Shown: positions 1 through 5,614 of the stretch, piece by piece | How positions within the stretch are numbered: position 1 is the stretch's first letter | Layout of the letters: every line of letters begins with the position of its first letter | Source of the DNA: Caulobacteraceae bacterium UBA6225 | GTDB taxonomy: Bacteria > Pseudomonadota > Alphaproteobacteria > Caulobacterales > Caulobacteraceae | Assembly: GCA_002441055.1 (NCBI GenBank) | Contig: DJWR01000137.1 | Coordinates: 602 to 10,997 of the forward strand | DNA: 10,396 bases | Reading direction: 5' to 3' | Made by a program: the position numbers and the translations under genes | Notes under the pieces: model-generated | The model's database searches: none | The model's input: the letters and a program-made list of their open reading frames with translations, nothing else | Told to the model about the DNA's origin: nothing

Positions 1-344
1 ACCCCGTCCATCTGGAAGGGCAGCAGCACCCCGTGCCAGTGGATCGAGGTGTCCTCATCCAGGGTGTTGGTGACCGACAGTCGCGCGGTCTGGCCTTCCC
101 GCAGACGGATCAGTGGAGCCGGCACGGTCCCATTGACGGTGATCGCATGGCCGGTACGCCCGCCGACCGTGAAGGGCGAATGGCCGACCCGAAGCCGGAT
201 GTCCGGACCGCTCAGCGTCTCGGTCGCAGCGCGCAGGCCACCGGTTCCCGACTGCGCCCAGGCCGGCATCAGCCCCTGCAGGGCTAGAAGGCCTGCGCCC
301 CCGCCCATGGCGCGCAATACCCTGCGTCGGTCGCGGTCGATCAT
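1..344 (-). CDS. copA: Multicopper oxidase, CopA copper-resistance type (N-terminal part)
   Basis: This is the N-terminal 114 residues of a periplasmic multicopper oxidase; the rest lies beyond the left edge. Members of the CopA family oxidise or sequester copper in the periplasm and give copper tolerance. The protein opens with a Tat signal: D-R-R-R-V-L-R at residues 5-11, a Gly/Ala/Leu-rich core, and a likely cut after A-W-A (residue 30), as expected for an enzyme that folds around its metals before export. The mature part shows the first cupredoxin domain, with the substrate-facing NGTVPAP-L-I-R-L-R-E-G-Q stretch. It also has the copper-ligand motif H-W-H-G at residues 102-105, followed by Q-M-D-G-V, which is typical of CopA rather than laccases. 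The start has an AAGGAG site 9 bases upstream (354-359). A copper- or heavy-metal-type promoter lies just upstream. Without the C-terminal copper motifs, another multicopper oxidase subfamily cannot be fully excluded. Confidence 0.88.
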   Translation of the reverse strand, partial: MIDRDRRRVLRAMGGGAGLLALQGLMPAWAQSGTGGLRAATETLSGPDIRLRVGHSPFTVGGRTGHAITVNGTVPAPLIRLREGQTARLSVTNTLDEDTSIHWHGVLLPFQMDG

Positions 345-382
345 CGGCACGGACTCCTTTGAGCTTCTGACGTCGACCGCCT

Positions 383-413
383 TTTTGCCCTAGGGACCAT
401 GGTACGGAGTCAA
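383..413 (-). promoter_or_regulatory. MerR/CueR-like promoter candidate for copA
   Basis: Read on the minus strand, the sequence TTGACTCCGTAC (413 down to 402) is a good -35 element continuing into a half-site identical to the left arm of the classic mer operator. It is followed by the centre CATG and a poorer right arm, GTCCCTAGGG. The core ACCATGGT (396-403) is a perfect 8-bp palindrome. MerR-family promoters carry such a dyad in a stretched 19-20 bp spacer. Here a 19-bp spacer would put the -10 at GCAAAA (383-388), which is weak. The position, directly upstream of copA and just after the previous stop codon, fits metal control. No merR/cueR gene is in the window. Confidence 0.45.
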
Positions 414-421
414 GCGCGCCC

Positions 422-841
422 TCAGCCGCCCTCGCGCTCCCCGCCAGCCATGGCGGCGATCTGAGCCTCCAGGGCCTGCCGAGTCTCGGGCGAGCAGTCG
501 GACACGTTCGCCGTCGCCGCCGAGGTCGCTGGCCCGCTGAGCAGGTCTTCGACCAGGCTCTCGGCCGCAGCGCGCAACATGGGCTCCTCAATGCCGGCGA
601 CGCCGATCCGCGCCAGCGCACCGGCGTCCACATCGGCCCAGCCGCAGGTGGCCGCGGCCTGGCGCAGGGTCTGAGCGGCCCGCAGGCCCTGGCTCAGCTC
701 GGGATTGGCCGCCTCCACCGCCGCCCAGGCGGCGTTGCGGCTGACCTGTCCAAGATCAGCCTCCCCGCAGGCGGCCAGGGCCAGGGCGCAAAGGGTCGCC
801 GCGGCAGGCCGCCCCAGGGCTCGGGACATCATGGTCGTCAT
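422..841 (-). CDS. Small putative lipoprotein, function unknown
   Basis: I do not recognise this 139-residue protein. It starts M-T-T-M-M-S-R and has a lipoprotein signal: a basic end, a hydrophobic stretch from residue 13, and a lipobox L-A-A-C with the lipidated cysteine at residue 25. The next residue is Gly, so there is no inner-membrane retention Asp and an outer-membrane location is the default guess. The mature part is Ala-rich, probably helical, and keeps two further cysteines (66 and 116) that could form a disulfide in the periplasm. The chosen ATG has AGGGAG 10 bases upstream (852-857). The frame stays open farther upstream, but that part overlaps the zf-TFIIB gene and lacks a better site. 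It lies 28 bp behind that gene on the same strand, so the two may be co-transcribed. Its stop codon nearly touches the copA promoter. Confidence 0.7.
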   Translation of the reverse strand: MTTMMSRALGRPAAATLCALALAACGEADLGQVSRNAAWAAVEAANPELSQGLRAAQTLRQAAATCGWADVDAGALARIGVAGIEEPMLRAAAESLVEDLLSGPATSAATANVSDCSPETRQALEAQIAAMAGGEREGG

Positions 842-869
842 CTGAAGCTGGCTCCCTGAGAGGCGATAA

Positions 870-1214
870 TCAGTCGAAGATGTCGAAAATCGAGGGCCGC
901 TTCTTGTAACGCGAGCCATAGCCGTACTCCCCGCGCTCCCCCCGCTCGCCAAATTCGCCGCGCTCGCCCCGCTCCCCATAGCCGCCGGCCCAAGGCTGCG
1001 GCGGTGGCTGGTGCGGGGGCGGGCCGCCATAGGGGGCGGCTCCAGGGGGTGGCGGGGGCGCGGCCGCACTCTGGGCGGCGGATTCCATCAGCTTTTCCAG
1101 CTCGCCGCGGTCGAGCCAGACGCCGCGGCAGGTGGGGCACATGTCGAACTGAACGCCAGCGCGGTCCACCGTCTGCATGGCGCTGTTGTCATTGGGGCAT
1201 AGGAGCAGGGGCAT
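870..1214 (-). CDS. zf-TFIIB family zinc-ribbon protein with Gly-Glu-Arg repeats
   Basis: This 114-residue protein belongs to the zf-TFIIB family, whose hallmark is CPxCxGVWLDRGEL. Here it reads C26-P-T-C29-R-G-V-W-L-D-R-G-E-L at residues 26-39. The first knuckle is C6-P-N-D9, so the usual second cysteine is an aspartate; zinc would be held by three cysteines plus Asp9 or another residue, or is lost. Residues 48-78 are a Pro/Gly/Ala-rich linker. Residues 80-97 are two copies of G-E-R-G-E-R-G-E-F/Y. A basic patch (K-K-R) then leads into the ending S-I-F-D-I-F-D, a hydrophobic/acidic tail of the kind I recall from related proteins. The biochemical role of the family is not established. The ATG has an AAGGAAG site close upstream (1220-1226), and the gene diverges from the hydroxylase gene. 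Confidence 0.82.
   Translation of the reverse strand: MPLLLCPNDNSAMQTVDRAGVQFDMCPTCRGVWLDRGELEKLMESAAQSAAAPPPPPGAAPYGGPPPHQPPPQPWAGGYGERGERGEFGERGERGEYGYGSRYKKRPSIFDIFD
924..977 (-). repeat. In-frame 27-bp tandem repeat (two units)
   Basis: Two adjacent nine-codon units encode G-E-R-G-E-R-G-E-F and G-E-R-G-E-R-G-E-Y in the tail of the zf-TFIIB protein. Each unit contains shorter G-E-R triplets. The repeat could expand or contract by slippage without breaking the reading frame. Confidence 0.75.
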
Positions 1215-1266
1215 CGAGGCTTCCTTCTGAACAACGGAGGCCGATGGCGTTGACGGACCCTCGACC

Positions 1267-1282
1267 TCACGTGGCGACGTGA
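1267..1282. promoter_or_regulatory. 16-bp dyad in the zf-TFIIB/hydroxylase divergent intergenic region
   Basis: TCACGT-GGCG-ACGTGA is a perfect inverted repeat with 6-bp arms and a 4-base centre, in the 227-bp region between two divergently read genes. A related GACGTCAC lies at 1312-1319. It is a possible operator for either gene. No known regulator was matched, and such dyads do arise by chance in GC-rich DNA. No AT-rich Fur-like box is visible here, although hydroxylases of this type are iron-regulated in some bacteria. Confidence 0.3.
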
Positions 1283-1441
1283 TGCGTCCGACATCGTGCG
1301 CCGACAGGGTCGACGTCACCAGAGGGGCCCGGTCCGCAGATCCAAGATGGGCGCCAGGGCGCATCCCAGCAAGGTCCCCCTTGCGGCTTGATCTTGGGGC
1401 GCCAGATCGGGCCTGCTGACCTGGCCCAAGGAGACGCCGCC

Positions 1442-2104
1442 GTGATCCTGTTGCCCAATGTCCTGTCCCCCGACCAGGCGCGCCAGATGCGCGAGACCCT
1501 GGCCGCCGCCCCCTTCCGCGACGGGCGTGTCACGGCGGGCGCGGCGGCGGCCTCGGTGAAGGACAATCTGCAGGCCAGGGGAGACGACCCGACCGTCATC
1601 GCCCTGGCCCGACAGGGGCGTCTGGCGCTCGAAGCCCATCCGATCATGCGCCGGCTCGCCAGACCCACCCGCTGGTCGAACCTGATCTTCTCCCGCTATG
1701 GCGAGGGCCAGCAGTATGGTCTGCACGCTGACAACGCCGGCATGACCGATGAACACGGCTGGCCCCTGCGCACCGACCTCAGCTTCACCCTGTTTCTCTC
1801 AGACCCGGAGACCTATGAGGGCGGCGCTCTGGTGATCGAGGACCTGGCGGGCGAGCGGGCGTTCCGGCCGGCGGCGGGCGCAGCCCTCCTCTATCCCACC
1901 GGCCGCCTGCACCGGGTGGCGCCGGTGACGGCGGGCGAGCGGCTAGCCTGCGTCGGCTGGGTGCAGAGCTTGATCCGCCATCCCGACCAGCGCGAGGCGC
2001 TCTACGACCTCGAACAGGTGCGCGACACCCTCCCCCCTGGCGAGGCGGCCCTGCGGCTGGACAAGACCATCGGCGCCCTGCTGCGCATGTGGGGCGAGGC
2101 CTGA
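1442..2104 (+). CDS. PKHD-type Fe(II)/2-oxoglutarate hydroxylase (YbiX/PiuC family)
   Basis: This 220-residue protein matches the YbiX/PiuC family of iron- and 2-oxoglutarate-dependent dioxygenases along its whole length; E. coli YbiX is about 225 residues. The iron ligands are H95-x-D97 in Y-G-L-H-A-D and H157 in G-R-L-H-R-V-A-P-V-T. R167 (G-E-R-L) is the expected 2-oxoglutarate carboxylate ligand. Other family signatures are V-L-S-P near the start, D-G-R-V-T-A-G at 27-33, R-T-D-L-S-F-T-L-F-L-S-D-P at 110-122 and the G-G-A-L turn. The start is GTG, with AAGGAG 8 bases upstream (1428-1433); the next codons align with the family start. A TTG at 1388 would add 18 unaligned residues and lacks such a site. 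Family members are linked to iron uptake next to TonB receptors, but no receptor is nearby here. The substrate is unknown. Confidence 0.9.
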   Translation: MILLPNVLSPDQARQMRETLAAAPFRDGRVTAGAAAASVKDNLQARGDDPTVIALARQGRLALEAHPIMRRLARPTRWSNLIFSRYGEGQQYGLHADNAGMTDEHGWPLRTDLSFTLFLSDPETYEGGALVIEDLAGERAFRPAAGAALLYPTGRLHRVAPVTAGERLACVGWVQSLIRHPDQREALYDLEQVRDTLPPGEAALRLDKTIGALLRMWGEA

Positions 2105-2154
2105 ACTGGGTCAGAGTCGATACGGGGTCTGGACCGCCTCGCCACCTCGCGCCG

Positions 2155-2193
2155 TAAGCGCAGGCTTATGACGCCCCTCATAAGCGCTCCTGC
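2155..2193. promoter_or_regulatory. Three-copy TAAGC inverted/direct repeat upstream of the cytochrome b operon
   Basis: GCTTATGA (2164-2171) and TCATAAGC (2178-2185) form a perfect 8-bp inverted repeat around CGCCCC. A further TAAGCGC at 2155-2161 repeats 2181-2187 exactly, so GCTTA can pair with either neighbour, and flanking GCAG/CTGC (2160-2163 and 2190-2193) could extend the main stem. It lies 61 bp upstream of the cytochrome b start and 50 bp after the hydroxylase stop. No T-run follows, so an intrinsic terminator is unlikely. A regulator-binding site or a leader structure is more plausible. Confidence 0.45.
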
Positions 2194-2253
2194 ACTGGGC
2201 AGCCCGGATCAGAAGGTTGAACTGACGGTCGTTCCGATCACATGGAGGCGACC

Positions 2254-2955
2254 GTGCCCAATTCTCAATCCCGCCGGTGGGACCCGCTGGTCCAACTGAC
2301 CCACTGGGGCGTCGCCGCCGGCGTCGTGGCCAACGGCCTGTTCACCGAGGACGGCTCCGAGCTTCATCAGTGGGTCGGCTACGGCGTCGCCACCCTGCTG
2401 ATCCTGCGCTGGATCTGGGGACTGGTGGGTTCACCAGAGGCGCGGTTCTCGGCTTTTCCACCCAGCCTGCGCCGCGCGGGCGTCCATGTGCGCGAGATCG
2501 CCCGAGGCGAAAAGACTAAGCACCGGTCCCACAACCCCCTCGGCGCCCTGATGGCCTATGCCCTGTGGGCGACCCTGGCTGTGGTGATCTCCACCGGCGT
2601 GGCCATGAGCGGCTTGCCGGGCGCCTCGACACCGGTCGCCGAGGCGGGGTCTAATGCATCGCCGGCTTCACCCGCGATGGAGGAAGAGGGCGAAGAGCAC
2701 GAAGACGACGAGGCCCATGTTTCGGGCGAAGCCCATGAACCGGGCGAGGCGCGCGGCGGAACAGGCCTGATCGCTGGTATCGATGAGGATGTGATGGAGG
2801 AAGTCCACGAGATCGCGGCAAACCTGTTGTTCATCCTGGCGGGCCTGCACCTGCTGGGCGTGGCCTTCGAGACCCGCCGTAGCGGCCGCTGGGTTGTGAC
2901 GGCCATGCTGCCGGCCTTTCTCACAGGCGGCCGTAAGCGGCCTCCCACAGAGTGA
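2254..2955 (+). CDS. Membrane cytochrome b561-type protein with acidic/His loop
   Basis: This 233-residue protein is of the bacterial cytochrome b561 (Ni/Fe-hydrogenase b-subunit-like) type, which carries electrons across or within the inner membrane using haem b. Helices are predicted at about 15-30, 40-62, 97-119 and 184-205. Likely haem ligands are H17 (L-T-H-W), H38 (L-H-Q-W-V-G-Y), H185 (V-H-E-I-A-A-N-L) and H199 (G-L-H-L-L-G). H-N-P-L-G-A-L at 93-99 is also a family signature. Between helices 3 and 4 is a loop of about 65 residues, with a very acidic stretch (142-166) holding H149, H155 and H161, which might bind metal. The GTG start has GGAGG 5 bases upstream (2244-2248). An in-frame ATG at 2242 would add four residues but lacks a ribosome binding site. 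The stop overlaps the regulator's start. The electron donor and acceptor are unknown. Confidence 0.85.
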   Translation: MPNSQSRRWDPLVQLTHWGVAAGVVANGLFTEDGSELHQWVGYGVATLLILRWIWGLVGSPEARFSAFPPSLRRAGVHVREIARGEKTKHRSHNPLGALMAYALWATLAVVISTGVAMSGLPGASTPVAEAGSNASPASPAMEEEGEEHEDDEAHVSGEAHEPGEARGGTGLIAGIDEDVMEEVHEIAANLLFILAGLHLLGVAFETRRSGRWVVTAMLPAFLTGGRKRPPTE

Positions 2956-3491
2956 ACCGCCGCTCACCAGGAGACCTGGAGCCACGCGCCGGCGCCGTAG
3001 CCAGCGTTGTGGCGCTTCAGGCCGTGGCCGTGACCTTCTTCATGCTTGATGCGGCCGCCGACGTCGCCGCCGACGGACTGAGCCTGCATGTAGCTGTGGA
3101 GGCGGTGGCGGCCCTGGGCCTGCTGGCAGGAGTAATGCTCGGCCTTCTACAGCTTCGCGCCCTGCTGGCGGCGGGTCGGCGCAAGACGGCGGCGCTGGCC
3201 ATAGCGGCCGGCGCATTGAGCGAGGTCTTCGAGGCGCGGGCTCGGGAATGGGGGCTCACACCGGCTGAGGCTGACGTGGCCATCTTCGCATTGAAAGGTT
3301 GCGAGGTGGCGGAGATCGCCCAGTTGCGCGAGGCCGCCCCCGGCACAGTCCGCGCGCAGCTGGCCCGGGTCTATCAAAAGGCCGGGGTCAACTCCCGCGG
3401 GGCGCTGGCAAGCCTTTTTCTCGATGAACTGATCGTCGCCCCCACCTCGGGGACCAACCGGCCAGATATTGGCTTGGCCGCAGAAAGCTGA
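2952..3491 (+). CDS. LuxR-type HTH regulator with two N-terminal membrane helices
   Basis: This 179-residue protein joins two hydrophobic segments (about 14-38 and 46-72) to a C-terminal GerE/LuxR-type helix-turn-helix at about 101-160. The latter begins W-G-L-T-P-A-E-A-D-V-A and continues G-T-V-R-A-Q-L-A-R-V-Y-Q-K-A-G-V-N-S-R, the standard recognition-helix end of LuxR domains. No receiver or autoinducer domain is present. It therefore looks like a one-component regulator held at the inner membrane with its DNA-binding domain in the cytoplasm. Its GTG overlaps the cytochrome b stop (GTGA), with no strong separate Shine-Dalgarno site, so translation is probably coupled. This makes the cytochrome its likely partner or input, which is inference. 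Alternatively, it may simply regulate this operon through the TAAGC element upstream. The signal is unknown. Confidence 0.8.
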   Translation: MNRRSPGDLEPRAGAVASVVALQAVAVTFFMLDAAADVAADGLSLHVAVEAVAALGLLAGVMLGLLQLRALLAAGRRKTAALAIAAGALSEVFEARAREWGLTPAEADVAIFALKGCEVAEIAQLREAAPGTVRAQLARVYQKAGVNSRGALASLFLDELIVAPTSGTNRPDIGLAAES

Positions 3492-3541
3492 CAGTTCTGC
3501 GGATCTTGCTCCCGCGCTGGAAACCTTCAAAGGCCCCCTTC

Positions 3542-4219
3542 ATGAAGTTCGATGACGTCATCCTCGGTCGCCGCAGCATCCGCGGCTACAAGCCCGACCC
3601 GGTTCCGAAGGAACTGATCGAGGAGATCCTGACGCTCGCCATGCGCGCGCCGTCGTCGATGAACACTCAGCCCTGGAACTTCTACGTCATCACCGGCGAG
3701 CCCCTGGACCGCATCCGGGCGGGCAATACCGAGCGGATGGTGGCGGGCGTCCCGCAGTCGCGGGAATTCCGCACCAGCCAGGCCTTCGAGGGCCAGCATC
3801 GCGACCGCCAGGTGGGCGTGGCCAAGCAGCTGTTCGCCGCCATGGGCATCGCCCGGGACGACAAGGAGATGCGTCAGGACTGGGTGCTGCGCGGCTTCCG
3901 ACAGTTCGACGCGCCGGTCTGCATCATCGTCACCTATGACCGGGTCCTGGACGGCAGCGACGACACCCCCTTCGACTGCGGCGCGGTGACCACGGCCCTC
4001 GTCAACGCCGCCTGGTCCCGGGGTCTGGGCGCGGTGATCAACAGCCAGGGCATCATGCAGTCGCCGGTGGTGCGCGAACACGCCGGCATCGCCGATGATC
4101 AGGTGATCATGAAGAGCATCGCGCTCGGCTGGCCCGACGAGACCTTCCCGGCCAACGCCGTGGTCTCAGAACGCAAGCCCGTGTCCGAGGCCGCCACCTT
4201 CGTCGGCTTCGACGGTTAG
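3542..4219 (+). CDS. Nitroreductase family FMN-dependent oxidoreductase
   Basis: This 225-residue protein has the nitroreductase fold, which uses FMN and NAD(P)H to reduce nitro compounds, quinones or flavins, usually as a homodimer in the cytoplasm. The opening G-R-R-S-I-R-G-Y (9-16) is the FMN-phosphate binding motif. A-P-S-S-M-N-T-Q-P-W (36-45) is the second hallmark. Later blocks are A-P-V-C-I-I-V-T and the conserved C-G-A-V-T-T-A-L-V-N-A-A stretch, then G-L-G-A-V-I-N with the substrate-side loop, and A-L-G-W-P near the end. Length is normal. The start is the ATG beginning M-K-F-D-D, with AAAGG a few bases upstream; a longer TTG start at 3506 would add 12 residues unlike the family. It follows the LuxR-type gene by 50 bp on the same strand. 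The natural substrate cannot be told from sequence. Confidence 0.92.
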   Translation: MKFDDVILGRRSIRGYKPDPVPKELIEEILTLAMRAPSSMNTQPWNFYVITGEPLDRIRAGNTERMVAGVPQSREFRTSQAFEGQHRDRQVGVAKQLFAAMGIARDDKEMRQDWVLRGFRQFDAPVCIIVTYDRVLDGSDDTPFDCGAVTTALVNAAWSRGLGAVINSQGIMQSPVVREHAGIADDQVIMKSIALGWPDETFPANAVVSERKPVSEAATFVGFDG

Positions 4220-4263
4220 CGCCGGAGGATCGAAGCGCCGACCTGGCCGTTCTAAGGGGACTC

Positions 4264-4896
4264 ATGCTCGACGCCCTTCCCCAGTGGCAGCAACTGGCCC
4301 TCTATGCCGTGACCGCGGCCCTGCTGCTCACCCTGTTGCCGCGACTGCCCTATGTGGGACAGGCCCTGCACGGGGTCTTGACCTTCGCCGTCCTGGCGGT
4401 CTGCGTTTTCTTCCTGTTGCAACAGGCGCCTTATCAGCCCTGGCTGGCGCCGCTGCTTGATCGCGTGGGGGTCGACAGCCAGACGGTGAGCGGCCAGGAG
4501 GTTCGCCTGCGCATGTCGCCCGACGGCCACTTCTGGGCGCAGGTGACCCTGAACGGCGTCGAGACCCGGATGCTGGTGGACAGCGGGGCGACGCTGACCA
4601 CCCTGTCGGAGGAGACGGCCGAGCGGGCGGGTCTGCGTCCCACCCCGGGCCTCGCTCCCATTTTCGCCCGCACAGGCAATGGCGTTGTCCAGGCCAAGCC
4701 GGCCACGGTGGACGAGTTGCGGCTGGGGGGCCTCAGGGCCACCGACCTGAAGGTCGCCATTTCTCCGAACCTTGGCCCAGTGGACATATTGGGCATGAAC
4801 GTCCTGGTGCGCCTGGCCAGCTGGCGGGTGGAGGGCCAGACCATGATCCTGACCCCGCAGCCCGCCACGGACGCCGAACCGACCGCCGCCTCCTGA
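4264..4896 (+). CDS. Membrane-anchored retropepsin-like aspartic protease (clan AA)
   Basis: This 210-residue protein has two hydrophobic helices (about 9-26 and 35-53) followed by a single retropepsin-like domain. The catalytic motif is L-V-D106-S-G-A-T, and the partner strand motif is D-I-L-G-M-N (174-179), both characteristic of the bacterial TIGR02281-type aspartic proteases. With one D-S-G motif per chain, the active enzyme should be a homodimer, as in retroviral proteases. The topology suggests the protease domain is on the periplasmic side if the first helix runs in-to-out and the second returns, but this is uncertain. The ATG has AAGGGGA just upstream (4254-4260). The spacing to the nitroreductase is 44 bp and a strong stem-loop follows the stop codon. 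The substrate is unknown. Confidence 0.88.
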   Translation: MLDALPQWQQLALYAVTAALLLTLLPRLPYVGQALHGVLTFAVLAVCVFFLLQQAPYQPWLAPLLDRVGVDSQTVSGQEVRLRMSPDGHFWAQVTLNGVETRMLVDSGATLTTLSEETAERAGLRPTPGLAPIFARTGNGVVQAKPATVDELRLGGLRATDLKVAISPNLGPVDILGMNVLVRLASWRVEGQTMILTPQPATDAEPTAAS

Positions 4897-4930
4897 GGCG
4901 CCGACGACCCGCCAGGTCGTTGCGGGCGCC
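4897..4930 (+). terminator. Stem-loop immediately after the aspartic protease stop
   Basis: ACGACC-CGCCA-GGTCGT forms a perfect 6-bp stem, enclosed by GGCGCC at 4897-4902 pairing with GGCGCC at 4925-4930. It starts on the first base after the stop codon. No T-run follows, so it may be a weak or Rho-assisted terminator, or an mRNA 3'-end stabiliser, rather than a standard intrinsic terminator. Confidence 0.35.
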
Positions 4931-4979
4931 CACCCGAGGGCCGAGCCTGGCCCCGTCACCAGGCCCTCAGGAGAAGTCC

Positions 4980-5363
4980 ATGTCCGCCCCATCCCCCATC
5001 GATGTCGTCCGTCAGTTCCTGAAAGATATGGAGCGATTGGACTATGACGCCGCCCTGCGCTGGGTGGCCGAGGCCTGCGAATATGTGAACCCGCCGCCCC
5101 TTCCCGTCGTCCATGGCCCCGCAGGCGTCCGCGGCCTGCTGGAGCCCTTCTTCGCCCCGACCCTGCACAACGAGTTCAAGCTGGTGCGGGAGGCCGCCCA
5201 GGGCTCCACCGTCTTTTTCGAGCGACTGGATCGCCACCAGTTGGCCGACAAGTGGGTCGAGGTTCCGATCGCCGGGGTGTTCGAGGTCGAGAACGGCAAG
5301 ATCATCTACTGGCGCGACTATTTCGACGCCGGACGCCTGCTGTCTCAGTGGCCGAGCGCATGA
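4980..5363 (+). CDS. Limonene-1,2-epoxide hydrolase-like protein (SnoaL/NTF2 fold)
   Basis: This 127-residue protein has the NTF2-like cone fold shared by SnoaL-like proteins and limonene-1,2-epoxide hydrolases. The whole hydrolase active site can be read: Y35-x-N37 (E-Y-V-N), matching the water-holding Tyr53/Asn55; R82-L-D84, matching Arg99/Asp101; and D113 in W-R-D-Y-F-D, matching Asp132. Spacings agree within two residues. It is therefore a plausible cytoplasmic epoxide hydrolase acting by one-step water attack, unlike the many catalytically silent SnoaL-like relatives. The ATG has AGGAGA 5 bases upstream (4969-4974). It is the last plus-strand gene before the tRNA. No terpene or epoxide-forming gene lies beside it, so the substrate is open; a broader aliphatic or lipid epoxide is as likely as limonene epoxide. 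Confidence 0.82.
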   Translation: MSAPSPIDVVRQFLKDMERLDYDAALRWVAEACEYVNPPPLPVVHGPAGVRGLLEPFFAPTLHNEFKLVREAAQGSTVFFERLDRHQLADKWVEVPIAGVFEVENGKIIYWRDYFDAGRLLSQWPSA

Positions 5364-5530
5364 CGGATCGGCCGTCCTTAGCGGGCGGCGCTATGGCTCG
5401 TCCGATGCGTCCGCCAGGTTGATCAGCTGGGGGCCCGCCTGAGTGTGGGCCCAGCGACAGCTGCCAGGCCGAAACAGCAGATGCACCAGGGACGCCTGAG
5501 AGCGGGTGGCCGCGAAGGTCAGATTGCGAC

Positions 5531-5605
5531 TGGAGCGGCCGGGGGGAATCGAACCCCCGACATTCAGCTTGGGAAGCTGACGTTCTACCTCTGAACTACG
5601 GCCGC
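5531..5605 (-). tRNA. tRNA-Gly (anticodon CCC)
   Basis: The minus strand folds into a full 75-base cloverleaf. It has a 7-bp acceptor stem GCGGCCG/CGGCCGC, a D-stem GTTC/GAAC with loop AGAGGTA, an anticodon stem TCAGC/GCTGA with loop TTCCCAA (anticodon CCC), and a 5-base variable loop. The T-arm is GGGGG-TTCGATT-CCCCC, the discriminator is T, and CCA is encoded at 5531-5533. The anticodon reads GGG codons for glycine. The gene sits 35 bp after the Xre regulator and has its own promoter. Confidence 0.97.
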
Positions 5606-5614
5606 GCAGGACTT

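Noticed and set aside
55..633. A long minus-strand open frame of 192 codons spanning the copA start and lipoprotein end.
   Set aside because: It overlaps two better-supported genes in other frames, has a low-complexity Arg/Pro composition typical of frame shadows, and matches no family.
2155..2193. The inverted repeat after the hydroxylase gene as an intrinsic terminator.
   Set aside because: The stem is AT-rich in part and no T-run follows on either strand, so a regulatory role was preferred.
4252..4992. A 246-codon minus-strand open frame opposite the retropepsin gene.
   Set aside because: The plus frame has a clear D-S-G-A-T protease motif, membrane helices and a ribosome binding site. 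The minus frame is a shadow rich in Gln, Arg and Gly.
5431..5452. GGGCCC-N10-GGGCCC inverted repeat between the hydrolase gene and the tRNA.
   Set aside because: Self-complementary GC hexamers are expected by chance in this composition, and there is no T-run or gene nearby that would give it a role.
5391..5486. A short minus-strand open frame just downstream of the tRNA (GTG start, 31 residues, ending at 5391-5393), with GC-ending codons.
   Set aside because: There is no ribosome binding site, no ATG, and the open frame continues back through the tRNA itself, so openness reflects the GC-rich sequence. I recognise no family, and no integrase or direct repeat of the tRNA end suggests an integration scar.
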